Below are positions 51,956-63,095 of a stretch of DNA of 64,000 nucleotides, piece after piece. The position numbers were made by a program, and so were the translations under genes. Origin of the DNA: Moniliella sp. 'wahieum'. Lineage: Eukaryota; Basidiomycota; Moniliellomycetes; Moniliellales; Moniliellaceae. Location of the stretch: the NCBI GenBank assembly GCA_003971905.1, contig RSEE01000052.1:62001-126000 (forward strand), read 5' to 3'. Under the pieces are notes generated by a model. The model was not told the DNA's origin. It did not search any database and worked only from the letters and a program-made list of their open reading frames with translations. How positions within the stretch are numbered: the stretch's first letter is position 1; each line of letters opens with the position of its first letter.

Positions 51956-54700
51956 GGACCATCGAAAGTAAGGGACACATTTCCACTGTGTTGGAGCAAG
52001 CGAAATGCGGCAAGGCCGCCAAGTGCCATTCAAGAGCTGTTATTCTCCCCTTTGTCATGACGATGCGCGGGTACTAAATGCCACCAACACGACCAATAAC
52101 AGGTTTTTTAAGTACTGCAAACTAAGCTTTACTCGGGATGAGTTTCATGGGAGAGGAACAAAGTTCCTTTTTGTCCCTGCTTTTGAGTTCTCTAAAGCTA
52201 TGACTAATTCAACATATTATGGAGATCTGTTCTATACAAAAGACAACGTAGTGGACATGAGATGAAGAGATGCTTCATTTTCACCCAACACTGTGAAGAA
52301 CACCACAACCAATCGGTGTAAGTGTTTACTATAGCTAATAGCTCTCCATGAAGTTGGAAGACAGAATGGCTTCTCATTGTTCTCTGTGTTTAGCAAAAGA
52401 GGGGAGTATGCACGTCCCACGGGCGCGGGCTGCGGCACATCGACTAGTTCTGGCCTACTAGGACAGCAGAACACCAACGGCGTCTATAAAGACATTGATG
52501 TTGTTCTTCCTGAGGGCTGAAAGTCAACCTTCTGGTCGGTTTTGGACTTTTGTTGACTGATCCGGTTCCTAGCGGAGCGTGGGAAGTGTTCTCCGTTTTC
52601 CGTCTGTATTCCTTGCTGCGGCCCATGAGCCTGGTCGCTTAATAGCCCCCCTTTCTTCCGTTGCATTGTCTCTTCTTTATCTCGATCCATTGTGAATGGC
52701 CCTTGAACCCTATATTTTGTTCTTTCACCCTTCCGATAGTGGATGGTTATCTTTCGTCTACAATCTTCGTCCACGCATTGTCGTATCAACAGTTTTTTGG
52801 TCCAAAACTACCCTTGACCCAAATGGTACAACTCCCTTAGCCCCTCCCACTGTACCGGTTCCAGACCAACAGCTTCCAGAGACCGACTTTCAGTGGTATT
52901 CCACAGTTTCCCCTCGGCCGGGCAGACAATGCTACCGCGCACTCCGGCATCCTCTCTGTCTATTTTCCGCATGGATTAACTCTGTGATCCCAAGAGAGTT
53001 GATTTTTGTTTTCCCGTGACCGGAGAACCTATCCTACCCTACCCTTTTACCTGCATCATCTTCCCATTCACGCAGTCCTTTAATCATAGAACAACAAAGA
53101 CTAAAGGCACGCTATGGTCTTACCTCTGATGTGCATGCATGTATTATACGGGATAAGCGCGCCGACGCCCCGACGAGGCGGTCTCACCTGGCTGCTTTTG
53201 TTGATCGGCGTGGTTGAGGGCCAATCACCTCTATGCCATGCGGACTTGATCCTTTTTCCCGAATTGACTGCAGTGACCCCGGACTCAAGGTTTTGGTCGT
53301 GTTCGATCGGGCTCCAGACTGGTTTATTAGTGCATGACTCCATGATTCCTCTTCTTCTTTTCCTTGCTGGATCTAGTTCCACTTCCTGTCTTTGAGCCGC
53401 CGTCGCATTCAGCTCTGCAATAGCAGACCAGGTGAGAACATCTGCTCAACCACGATCATGTGTCTGAGTGGTCCATTCTCTCCTCGAAGGGAAATCGCTC
53501 CCATAAATATATGGGCCGGGTACCAGTCCTAGTATGTCCGGCCATGACAAGGATGACCAATTCCATGGTCTATTCCTCGTCCCCATATATTTGCGAGATA
53601 TTCAGTCGAGTTGCCAATCGCCCTCTCGAGAGGCAAAAAGTTGGCCCTTCTTTCCGAATCCGTCGGTATTGTCGGTCTGACCACAGAGTGTGTGTTCAGA
53701 ATTACACTGCGAAACTATTCTGCTCAGCGCGAAGCAATACTTGGCCTGATTTGGATACACACACACTGTTGCCACTGCCACAATCGGGGGATGAGGCGAG
53801 AAAAGAGGAAGGAAAGAGTTTTGAAACCAGATATGGTAGAGGGAATGTAGTAATCGTTCTTGGAGAAGAACGAAGAGGAGGGGGCTTGGGGCAAAGCAAA
53901 AGAGAACAAGGAACTAAAGAGCGCAGAGACGCTCGATACAATTAATAGCATTACGCTTCCCACTTTTGTTTAAGCGTGAAGCTACATCAGCTGATCGAGA
54001 GTACCAAGTTAGCATAGTGGCCAGTGTGCCGGTGAGCCGACGGGTTTTCCGCACAGCCACACGTTAGGACATGAGTGAGGCCTATAATATAAGGCTTTGG
54101 CCATTCACCTTAGGTCTAAAAGGCTTAGACCTCTAAGATCTCATTCAAGTACCCACAGGCACCTACTACACACAGATCCAGTCACGAGTGAAGATGGGCT
54201 GGCGGTCCCGGCTGAGCTTGCACGCTCCTCTCGCATTCCTCACTCTGATCCAAGCCTGGTCAAAGAATGAGCAATGACAATGCCGTCTCCTCCTTGTTGG
54301 AGTGGACAATGAAGAACCCACCTAGCCCACAGAGTCCGTTCCTAGCCTCAACCACGCGGTGACCCACGCGACCATCCCCGCCGCCATCAGCCTTGCATGT
54401 CCACGGGGCAATATTCGTCTTCTGCGAAAGTGGAACTTGGTGGCCACATTCGTGCCACCGAATTGTCGGCATCTTTGCGACAATAGTTGTCCCGTGCCCG
54501 TTTACCTTACCTTTGGAGGTTGCCTGTGCGACAAAACCATTCCCCTTTTGTTCTCTTCCCTGTCCCCGTCCTTCCTCTATTGCGTTGGTTCCCTTCTGGT
54601 CCGTTTTGTCTGTGAATAATGGTCCATAGTTTCCCTCCACGGCCTATTGTCTTCTTCCCTTCCTGTCCTCATCAATTCACCTAGTCCAGGCAACCTCGTC
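51956..54700. other. lower-GC region with unrecognised short frames
   Basis: Base composition is visibly lower in GC than in the gene-rich half. Open frames at 52005-52265 (CKLSFTRDEFHGRGTKFLFV), 52696-53019 (DSGWLSFVYNLRPRIVVSTV) and 53114-53395 look partly protein-like, but no domain is recognised and they are not joined by clear splice sites. It may be a decayed element or an unrecognised gene. Confidence 0.35.
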
Positions 54701-57555
54701 TCCCCTTATAGCCGCCGCCTCTCTATCCGCCCTCTTCGTCTCTCAGCTCTTCAGCCAAGACCCAGTCAAGTCGCGTTGGTCCTCTTCTAGCCACGTCGAG
54801 GCAGGTCCCAAGCAAAAGTCCGCGCTCTGACAGTGTTTGTCCTCCGTGCCAATCCCCGTCCCTGAGCCCCGAAGGCTTCAGACACGTTACTATAATACTG
54901 CCCTAGTCGGTGCATACTTCCGCAGCCTTGTTGTCACGCCTGCAGCCACCCCTGCTATACGCTGAGCTACTCCTTTGCCCCTATATATATACAGCTCATC
55001 CGCTCGGGCGTACCAGCCTGCCCAAGCACGAAATTACCGTGAGTCGCCCCTTTAATTGGACTTCTAAGGGATCGTACCCCCTAAGGCCTAAGGCATAAGG
55101 CCTAATACAACCGGGTGCCAGGGCGGCCCCCCTGGCGCTTCCCGTCCCTGAAGAGGCCTGACAACTCTCCCTACGGCCTCTATGGCCTTGGCCCCGTCAC
55201 GTGTCACGTTTCACGCGTTCGGCCTCTCCGGCTCCGACCCTGAGCGCTGAGCACATGTATGTGCACCGCTAGTGTTGACAACTGTCAGCATGTCAGCCTC
55301 AGGTCCTCATCAAGGCTGCAGGGCCTGAGGCCTCAGGGCCACAGGGCGGTAGACACGTGATGGATGATGGATGATGCCTTTCCTGAGGTCTATGCCTGAC
55401 GCCAATCGATTTTCGATACGGATCGATGATCATCGATCACGGATCATTGATCGCTGAGTACACAGCGTCACGCGGCGGTGGATACTAAAAACGTATCCCT
55501 TGGTCTTCCGAAGTCACTAATGAGTACACTGAGTACTGAGTACTTGTTGGAGTGTGGTGGCACCCCTTGGTGTGATGGCTGGATCGGCCATGGCTGGCAA
55601 GCGGAACTGGCTATAGAGTTCCGCGACTCGCGCGCTCCGGATTGGTGACCGTCGCGCCCTCGTTCCCCTCCTTCATCTTCTCCTGTTGCATTGAAGGTTG
55701 GACTAGCGTCAGGAGCTTACAAGAAGCTATCTCTGACTGTTCCCACCCTGCATAGTGCAATCGTCCTTAGCTTGGTAGCGTAGCTACTTCTCTGTTAACG
55801 GACAACCGCGGTTCTGGGCTCTCATTGGTGTGATCGATTCATCGCGCTCACCCATTGATCGCCTAGTCTAGTGCTTCGCCCTAGCCCCCAATCTTTCAGT
55901 ACTGAGTTCAGTAGTCAGTTGCCACTTTTATCATAAAGCACTAAGTACTAAGCACTAAGCGCTAAGCCTTAACATGTAACAGGACCTAGAGACAAGACGC
56001 ACAGCCCCGTCGGATTCGCACAGCGCCGAACTCGCCCCGTATCCACATAGTATTATTGTTTTTTTGGATGGGACCTTTATTTGTTTTTTGTATCGGACCT
56101 CGAGTCCGCCGCGGGCGGGGAATTTGACGATCTTCAAGGGTCCCAATTAAATGAGGCCCAGGACAGGGCCCAACGCGACGCCCAAGTGGCCCACGGCTGC
56201 ACTGGACTTGTACTTACCCCAGTCTGGGGCCCTGGCATACTGCGGCCGGCGGACAATGGGATAATTTGTACTTAGTCACCCAAGGTACTGAGCTCTGAAA
56301 AATCGGTATTGCCGTCATCTAATATTTACGTGTGGTGGCAAGAGGGCTGAACCTCAGAGGGCGCGCTGAGGCGCTGAGAGCTCAGCTTGAGCTCTCAGCC
56401 TCAGCGCTCAGCCTGAGCCAGCTACAATAAACCAGTCCATTATTAGTCAAACATCATCGCCCCCCGCGCGAGCTCACGCTCAACCATATGGTTGAAGGGG
56501 AACGTCTATACCGCCCTTGTCAAGCACAAGCAACAGATAAATGTGATGGATGCAGCATTTTCTTCGTCCCTGCAGTGCGTGTTGCAAGGCTCAGCGCTCA
56601 CGACGCTATGAATGCAACAATAGTAGTCAATATGTAGTGGTGGGTGCTGGTCGTGCGCTTCACCAGCTTTTCACCCAACAGGCTTGAAGCTTGAGGGTCC
56701 TTGGAGAGTGAGGGGCCCGAGGCCCTGAGGCCAGCGTAAGCTCAATAAAGGGAAATGCAAACGGGGGGTGGGGGGATACCACATGGCATTCCCCTAGCTC
56801 GTGAGTTGGATCGTGTAGGGACCATTCTCTTAGTACCTAGGCGCGTGCTCGACAAGCACATCTGGAGCAGGATCAGATCGGGATCAGAAAGGCCGGGGCC
56901 GGGTCAGCTAGGCACGCGAACTGCGGCTAGCTCAGTGCGGAGTAGAGTATGTTGGCCCCAGATCCCAGACCGCCAAGTGAAGTGGAGGGGAGTTAAGTTT
57001 TAAGATGTCGATTGATACTAATCCCCCACAGTACAGCTCCGAGGAAAGTCTAAGGCGCGAAAGAAGGAAGGAGCGTGTCAATTGAGTGTGCGAGATATCC
57101 AAGTGTGAATGAGGGGAAAACGCGGGCCATAGTGTAGTAGCAAGTGAGGTAGAAGGGGGAGCAGGGAAATAGATAGGATCCAAAGCGACTAGACTGACAA
57201 CTGTGGGATGCCAAAGATCCAAACAGCCAAACGACGGATACAGTTTCCCATCTCATAGAATATGGCCAGAAAAGCGCGCTGTCCAGGTCGCTGGGCGGGC
57301 CGCGCCTCGGAACAAGAGGGACGAAGGCCGTGAGGGGGATGCGAAGCTGGCCTCGCCAAAGGAGACGTGAAGCGGTAGGACCAGTTCCGGCGTTGGCAGA
57401 GTGGGTGCCACAAGCGGGCTGCTGGCGGGGAGGCAGGGGCAAACGGGTGTAGCTGGTTGGGATCCGGGCCAGGAGAACGTGGCCGACAACGCCTGCTCCG
57501 ATGAGCTAGGGCCGATCGGGGGGGGTTCAGGAGCGCGGGGGAAGCGGCGAGAGCG
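54701..57555. other. intergenic, heptamer-rich
   Basis: 2.9 kb with no supported gene. Arrays include AGGCCTA/AGGCATA (55084-55104), GATGGAT repeats (55360-55378), ATCGAT/GATC clusters (55416-55450), AGTACT/ACTGAGT (55520-55545), the six-unit array at 55937-55978, and CTGAG/AGCGCT palindromic clusters (56364-56420). Confidence 0.5.
55937..55978. repeat. six-unit heptamer array with drifting core
   Basis: Contiguous 7-mers: AGCACTA, AGTACTA, AGCACTA, AGCGCTA, AGCCTTA, ACATGTA. Three of the six contain self-complementary hexamers (AGTACT, AGCGCT, ACATGT); the others differ from these by one or two bases. Confidence 0.9.
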
Positions 57556-58917
57556 CTACCGAAGCGGGGACGCACGTGTCCCCCTCTGGTGATGGCGATT
57601 CAGTGCATCGAGACGGGCAAACATTTTTCCGCAGAATTCGCACGTATGGGGACGAATATTGAGATGCTACAAAAGGGCATGTCGTTATCTGCGAAAAAAA
57701 GATAGGGAAGGGAGAGGAAGGCTACCAGTTTCTCATGCCGCCGCTTATCGTGAGCTCGAGCAAATGAGCGCTCACAGTATCGACAGGAGTATGGACGTTC
57801 GTCCGTGTGCGAACGAAGATGCCACGCAAAGTTGAAGCCCGGGTGAAGAAGCTCTCACAACCGGGGACGGGGCACTTAAAAGGCGCCGCCCCTTTCGGCG
57901 CGATACTACTGAGGCTGCCTTGGTCTTGGCCGTTGTGACTTGGAGATTGTGGATGGGCTTGTCAGACAAGCTCAGTTCCGCCAATCCGGCCTCCGACGCG
58001 GACAGGTGCGAGGACGAGGCTGGGTGTGGAGGCTCCATGGCGGATTGCGGGGGCGACAAGACGCTCGGTGTGTGACTCGCGGGGAGTCTGATTCACTTTC
58101 GGGTCGGGACTGCTCCGAGCCTGAGGTCGTGCTTACGGGGGGGACGGGGAGCTGGGGCGGGCAGTGAAGTGGTAAGGCCATGAAGGGAGATGCCTTGGAC
58201 TTAGCCCAGACGGTCGAATGCTGGATGGGCTGCGGCGGCGGGCCTTGGTTCCAAACGGTAGGATGAGAAGCGGCGGGAGCCGGTTGCATTCGAGGGGCGA
58301 GACAACACAGGGGAAACGGTGTTTCCTTCAGGGCCAAAGCGGACGAGAGCATCCATACTGCTGCGGTGGTGTTTGGCAATGTGGGAGGGAGGAGACGGCT
58401 GCGCGGAATGGGGGAGCGGCTGGGTGGTAAATACAGGCGGGCCCCCAGCCAGGACGAGTGGAGGCATGCAGGCACCCGAAGGGTCAAAGCTGAAGGTCAG
58501 GCGGTCGAGACCGAGAGAGGCGCAAGGCACAGAAGTCGCTGTGTGGCCGTTTTGGACCGCGAAACCCGGCTGGAGGGGCGAACGGGGGGAAATATCGGAT
58601 GGCGCAATAGCCACATCAGATGCCACAAGGGGTAGGGTAGTGACAGTCAGACCATCAGCGAAGGCGCTTGGGGCATTTGCGGGTGGGAACGGGGCGTTCT
58701 TGTCGAGGCCGAGAAACTGTTTGAATTGCACATAAGAGTCTTGACGGCGAGGGTCGAACGAAGCTAAGGCTTGAGGGCGCTCGAGCTCGACAGGGTCGAG
58801 CGCAGAGGGGGAGAGAGAGAGGAGGATGGGGAGGCATAGCAAGGCTTCCAGGCTGTGCTGCGGCCGCTTCTGTAGAGTCACATCCAGCGGTGGGAAGGGC
58901 TGGGAAAGGGTGGTCAT
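57556..58917 (-). CDS. C2H2 zinc-finger transcription factor, frame-broken
   Basis: DNA-binding regulator with a disordered N-terminus and C-terminal fingers. The chosen start is the ATG at 58917 (MTTLSQPFPPLDVTLQKRPQ). The middle is Ser/Pro-rich and ends ASSSHLSASEAGLAELSLSD. Fingers lie at about 57880-57580. Finger 1 reads CPVPGCESFFTRA then FAWHLRSH across one shift. Finger 2 is CRYCERSFARAHDKRRHEKL plus H, with the final His supplied after an intron (about 57671-57723). Finger 3 is CEFCGKMFARLDALNRHH. The C-terminus is GTRASPLR, stop at 57556-57558. The finger 1-2 linker TDERPYS matches the usual TGE(K/R)P linker. Such CX4C/CX2C pairs occur in fungal Msn2/Seb1-like and related factors; the exact group is not assigned. 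Confidence 0.72.
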
Positions 58918-61897
58918 AACGGTCCTGGAGCGTGGGATCGTAGGATGAGACCAGAGCGGGCACAGCGGTGGTAGCGGTAGCGGCGGCGGCGGCGGCGGGG
59001 CGGGCGGCGGTGCGGTGGGAGCTGCCGGCGCTGCTTGGCACACTGGAGGGCGGGTTGGGGAGCGGTGGCGCGGGGAGCATGGGAGGGGAGGGGAGGGGGG
59101 GGGAGGAGATGGAAGGAACTGGGAGGCGGGTGTGTGTTGGATTGAGTTAACGCGGGACGGGGTGTCGATGGGGCCGACTGGCAATGGCGATGGCAATGGC
59201 GATGGCGATGGCGATGGGGGCCCTCCCGTGCGGCCAGGGTTCGCGCTGGCGTGGGCACTGTGCCGCATCCATTCGACTCGCATCGGCCCTGGCGTGGCTC
59301 CCACGGGCCAGGGAGCACGGGGGCAGTTTAAACCCGCGCTGCTGCTGCTGCCCCCGCGCCACACCACACTGCGTCCGGTGTGCGCTCCCGTGCGCGGGTG
59401 CGGGACGAGTGGTGTGCTGCGCGCTGCTGCCGGCACGGGGCCTGCGCCCGCGCCGATGAGCACGAATACTCAGATCTCAGAACTCAGATCTCAGACGAAG
59501 TGCTTCGGGGGTAAGCGGCCGGCAAGCTTTCGGAACGGCGGTGCCTTGTCGTGCGAAGCGAGTGCCAGTGCTGGCAAGGGGCGCTTCGCCTTGAAAAGAC
59601 CCCCGACGGGCAGTCTGCCTGCGTCCGCTCCGGCTGTGTCGGCTGGTGGCTGCGGCGGGTTGAGCGTTACGCGTTACGAGCGTTGCATATTGAATGTACA
59701 TGGAACGTACGTTGAACGTGAAATTGTGACATGCACAGGTGACAAAAGGCACTTGCCCCAGAGGCTCAGGCTGAGCGCGGGTGCCCTGATCGATGATCGA
59801 TGATCGATGATCGATAACCGAAAAACCCTACGAGGCGTCCGCGCCAGTGTGGCTCGCGCTCAGCGCTGAGGCTCAGCGCCCAACCAGCGGCAGTCCATGG
59901 GATCATGAGATCGATTAAGGAACCTAGCTTCGAAAGTACTACAACGACGACAACTGAGTACACCGAGTATACGAGTCCACTGAGTACTTGGTGACTAGGT
60001 GACTACCGGTAGTGATGCATGATGGATGATCGATGGTCAATATTCAATCAGCGTCAGCCGTCAGCGCTGAGGCTTAGCCTGAGGGCCTGAGTAACACCAG
60101 TGTGGGCATCTTTCCTACACACACACACTTCAGCGATTAATTGATTATCGATGTAATTCTCTTACGCAAATTTGTGGTCCTCCGACGGTTGCATATATGG
60201 AAGCACAGATGATTCCGAGAATCAACATGTGTTGAAGATATCGGGCCATACCAGCCCCACCACCTCTCAGGATCAGACGGAATTAGTGCAACAGAGCCGC
60301 CATCAGACATGATGTCAAGGCGAAGTGGTGCCGGGGGAGCCGCGAATGGTCAAGCTTCAAAAAACTTGACGTCTGAAGGAAGGAACTGGGGATACAACCA
60401 AGAAGGGAGATGGGCTCACGGTGGGCAGGGGGGTGCGCAGCTTCCGAGTGAAACCTGCGGCTCGACTATAAAAGCGGGTGTCACCAATGAACTTAAGGGG
60501 CCGTGCTGGGGAATCCTATAGCGCTCCCCTCTCTCATCGTGCGATCCCATCAAAAGTATACTCTCTCACATATATACAGGCTCTGTCATCGGCTTCATCA
60601 CCTCGATCAACATCGTTCTGTTGGGGCCCGTGGTCCCGTACGTAGGCCAAAGTGCCTTATCACCATTTCTCCCTTATTATGACCTCCGAAGAGTCCGTGT
60701 GTATACTCCGGCGTGTTCGAACCCTTGTCTCTCTTCCATCACCAGGTGTGGCAGAAGGCCCTCAACCACCTTCGTATTATTGCTCTACATGATGGCATTT
60801 CCAGCGGTTCTCCACCCAAAATCTTGGGTTCCTCCGATATCTCGTGTTCAAAGTGTTTAACTTCAGACGTGAGTGGCTTTGGGAATGCACAACGTTGCTC
60901 CTAGGGCGTAGAAGACACAGCCCTGCTTTGTCTATAGAAGACTATTTTCTCCTTTTGGCCGCGGGACAACTGATGCACAGTAATGCATAATGCATAATGC
61001 CGTACTAAATCACTAGCCCTACCAGGCCCTACCCCCTTGTGGCTCTGAGATCTGAGACTTTGTGATGAGTGACCACATTCTAACGCATGTGACACCGTGG
61101 CGCTCTGCTGCTAATGCGGAAATCATGTAATCATTTCACAAAAATTGGGGGTAGAGATACCAGTGACATGTTACAACAGCGTTGTTGATTCGTCCCATGT
61201 GGGGAGAGCCCGTGAAACCCTGAGGAGATGATTGAAGCTCAGCTGAGCGCTGACCGGACCTTGAGAAGACACAAAAGGATTATACAAGAGGACTCGGCAC
61301 TTAGGATACTACTCACGGGTGACCGGTCACCATAAGGATGGACCGAGTGCTACTATGCTTGCTGGATTTTGGGGCCAGAGCAGAGCAGCGAGAAGTGGAA
61401 GGTGCGGGAAAGGGGAGCCGGAAAAAAACGAGACAAATACAACAAATTGGGCAAGAGACACAATAATCAGGGGTGCTTGTGGGACCAGCGCTCCGCCCGG
61501 GTTTCACCCACGTTGCGCCTCTTCGTCCGTGACAGGTTTGTAAGTCCTGCCTAGCCTCGTTCTTTACCGGCCATGCTGCTGCCTCAGCACCGCGGGATCC
61601 ACACTTGATAAGTTTTAGTTCTGGGACTCTATGTTTACCACATTCACTGGTCACCGGTTACACAGCAACGCATGCTCCTCTGTACCGTGCATAATAGGAA
61701 AGGCTTATAATTAGGATTTTAGTGATTCATGCGTTACTAGTGTAATTGCGATTAAGTGAGAACGTTGAGCGAATGCGGTGCACGCAACGGAGACAGTCGC
61801 GCTTCTTTTAACGGTTAAACGTTAAACGCTAAAGCGGTACATTTATACGTGGGGGAGGGCGGGGTCGAGAAAACACCATGACATGTGGCAGCCTTGT
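58918..61897. other. intergenic, heptamer-rich
   Basis: The first 500 bp are the GC-rich 5' flank of the zinc-finger gene, with CCG triplets (58975-59000) and a GGCGAT hexamer run (59183-59218). Beyond that no gene is supported. Arrays include ATCGATG x4 (59789-59816), CTCAGCGCTGAGG palindromes (59857-59875, 60065-60085) and GAGTACT motifs (59955-59990). Confidence 0.5.
59789..59816. repeat. ATCGATG x4 heptamer array
   Basis: Three perfect ATCGATG units and one ATCGATA are contiguous, giving a GATC every 7 bp. Confidence 0.92.
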
Positions 61898-63095
61898 GAA
61901 TCCATATCATTGACAGAGCTTAAGGCTGGTACAGGGGAACGCTACGTCTAAACCGAACCGTTCATCTTGGGGGGTTACTTGGAAGCGCCACTAAGGTCAA
62001 GGAACCAGGGGGATCGCCAGGATATCAGGACCCTCCGGTTCTCGCCATCCGGTCCCGTACCCTAGGAAGCGCGTGTGGACACGGATGAACGTGGTTGACA
62101 TCCGAGCGAGGAACCATTTCCACTGAGACTTGGTAGCCAACTCCTTCCAATGCGCAAACAACTTGCCCGCTGTCTTGGTGCCGTAGTATCCTCGCGTCGT
62201 CAAAACCAGGGGGAAAAACGGCTCTTGAGTGCGTCCCTGGTACTTGGCGTTCTTGTCGCATTCTGCTTGTTCAAGCAGCCGAAGCAGTTCCTTCTCCGGC
62301 GTTCCCAAGGCGACGCAGTGCTCTCGTGCACCAACCGCCGGTACGCGCTCTGCGCCTCTTGCGTTCCCGTGTCGCGCAGCGTGTGGTCCACCTCCATCCC
62401 TGATCCTCCCAGTGCTCCAGGCCCCATCACGCGGTAGTCGGTGCGCTGTGCCCTCGGTCCGCGCCTCGTCCCATCCTCGTCCTCCATCATAGGTTCGTTG
62501 CGGACGTGAGTGTCGGGGATGGAGCGTATGAGCTGGAGAATGGGCTCCCGTACTGCCTCATGCAACGCACTAAACTTGGCCTGGGTGCGGGTGCAAGACA
62601 TGATGTGCTCCAGCGAGGACATGACACCGCACTTGCACATGCTGCGCGTGGTGCGGCACAGCGTGCGGAGCTGGAGACCCACCTGGACCTGCTGGTCAGA
62701 GAGCAGGTACGGGACGGACGGAATGGCGGAGAGCCAGTTGTGGCTCAGCGGGTTGCTGTGCTCAAACACATGGCGACCATCGGCAGCGTCCAGCTTCTGG
62801 AGCAGCTCCTGTCGACTTTGCTCCCACATCTCGCGGCAGCGCTGGCGTTGCTTCGTAAATGCGTTGGCCGTTGCCGTTTGCGGTCCCGAACGGTCAACAT
62901 AAGTGGTAATAAGATAGTCGTTGACCTCGTTGGCCGCAGCACGGGCGTGGGGCGCGATATACGAGTAAAGCGGGCTGCCACATCCTCCCATCCGGAGAGG
63001 CAGGCTCATGAGCATGTCGAAGTGGTCGTCCTTGGCACTTGGGGATCCTCGTCGCCCCGGATCCGTCTGAACTCCGTACAGAGATCAATCTCCTC
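61898..63095 (-). mobile_element. 5'-truncated copy of the RLE-type non-LTR retrotransposon
   Basis: Reverse-oriented copy of the 3' third of the element at 29865-33308. It starts at the codons before CTGTACGGAGTTCAGACGG, covers LPLRMGGCGSPLYSYIAPHA, MWEQSRQELLQKLDAADGRH, the knuckle MCKCGVMSSLEHIMSC, QRTDYRVMGPGALGGSGMEV and the FFPLVLTTRGY end, and shares the 3' UTR down to CTCTGTCAATGATATG. The 5' truncation with intact 3' end is typical of target-primed reverse transcription. Amino-acid differences from the long copy are few, so both are fairly recent. Confidence 0.88.

Noticed and set aside
59183-59218. GGCGAT hexamer run as part of the 7-bp array family
   Set aside because: Period is 6, the unit is not self-complementary, and it sits in a gene 5' flank; an ordinary microsatellite explains it.
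58918-59463. N-terminal extension of the zinc-finger protein to the open frame start at 59463
   Set aside because: The upstream part is Pro/Ala/Ser-rich low-complexity sequence typical of GC-rich 5' flanks, and a good ATG lies at 58917.
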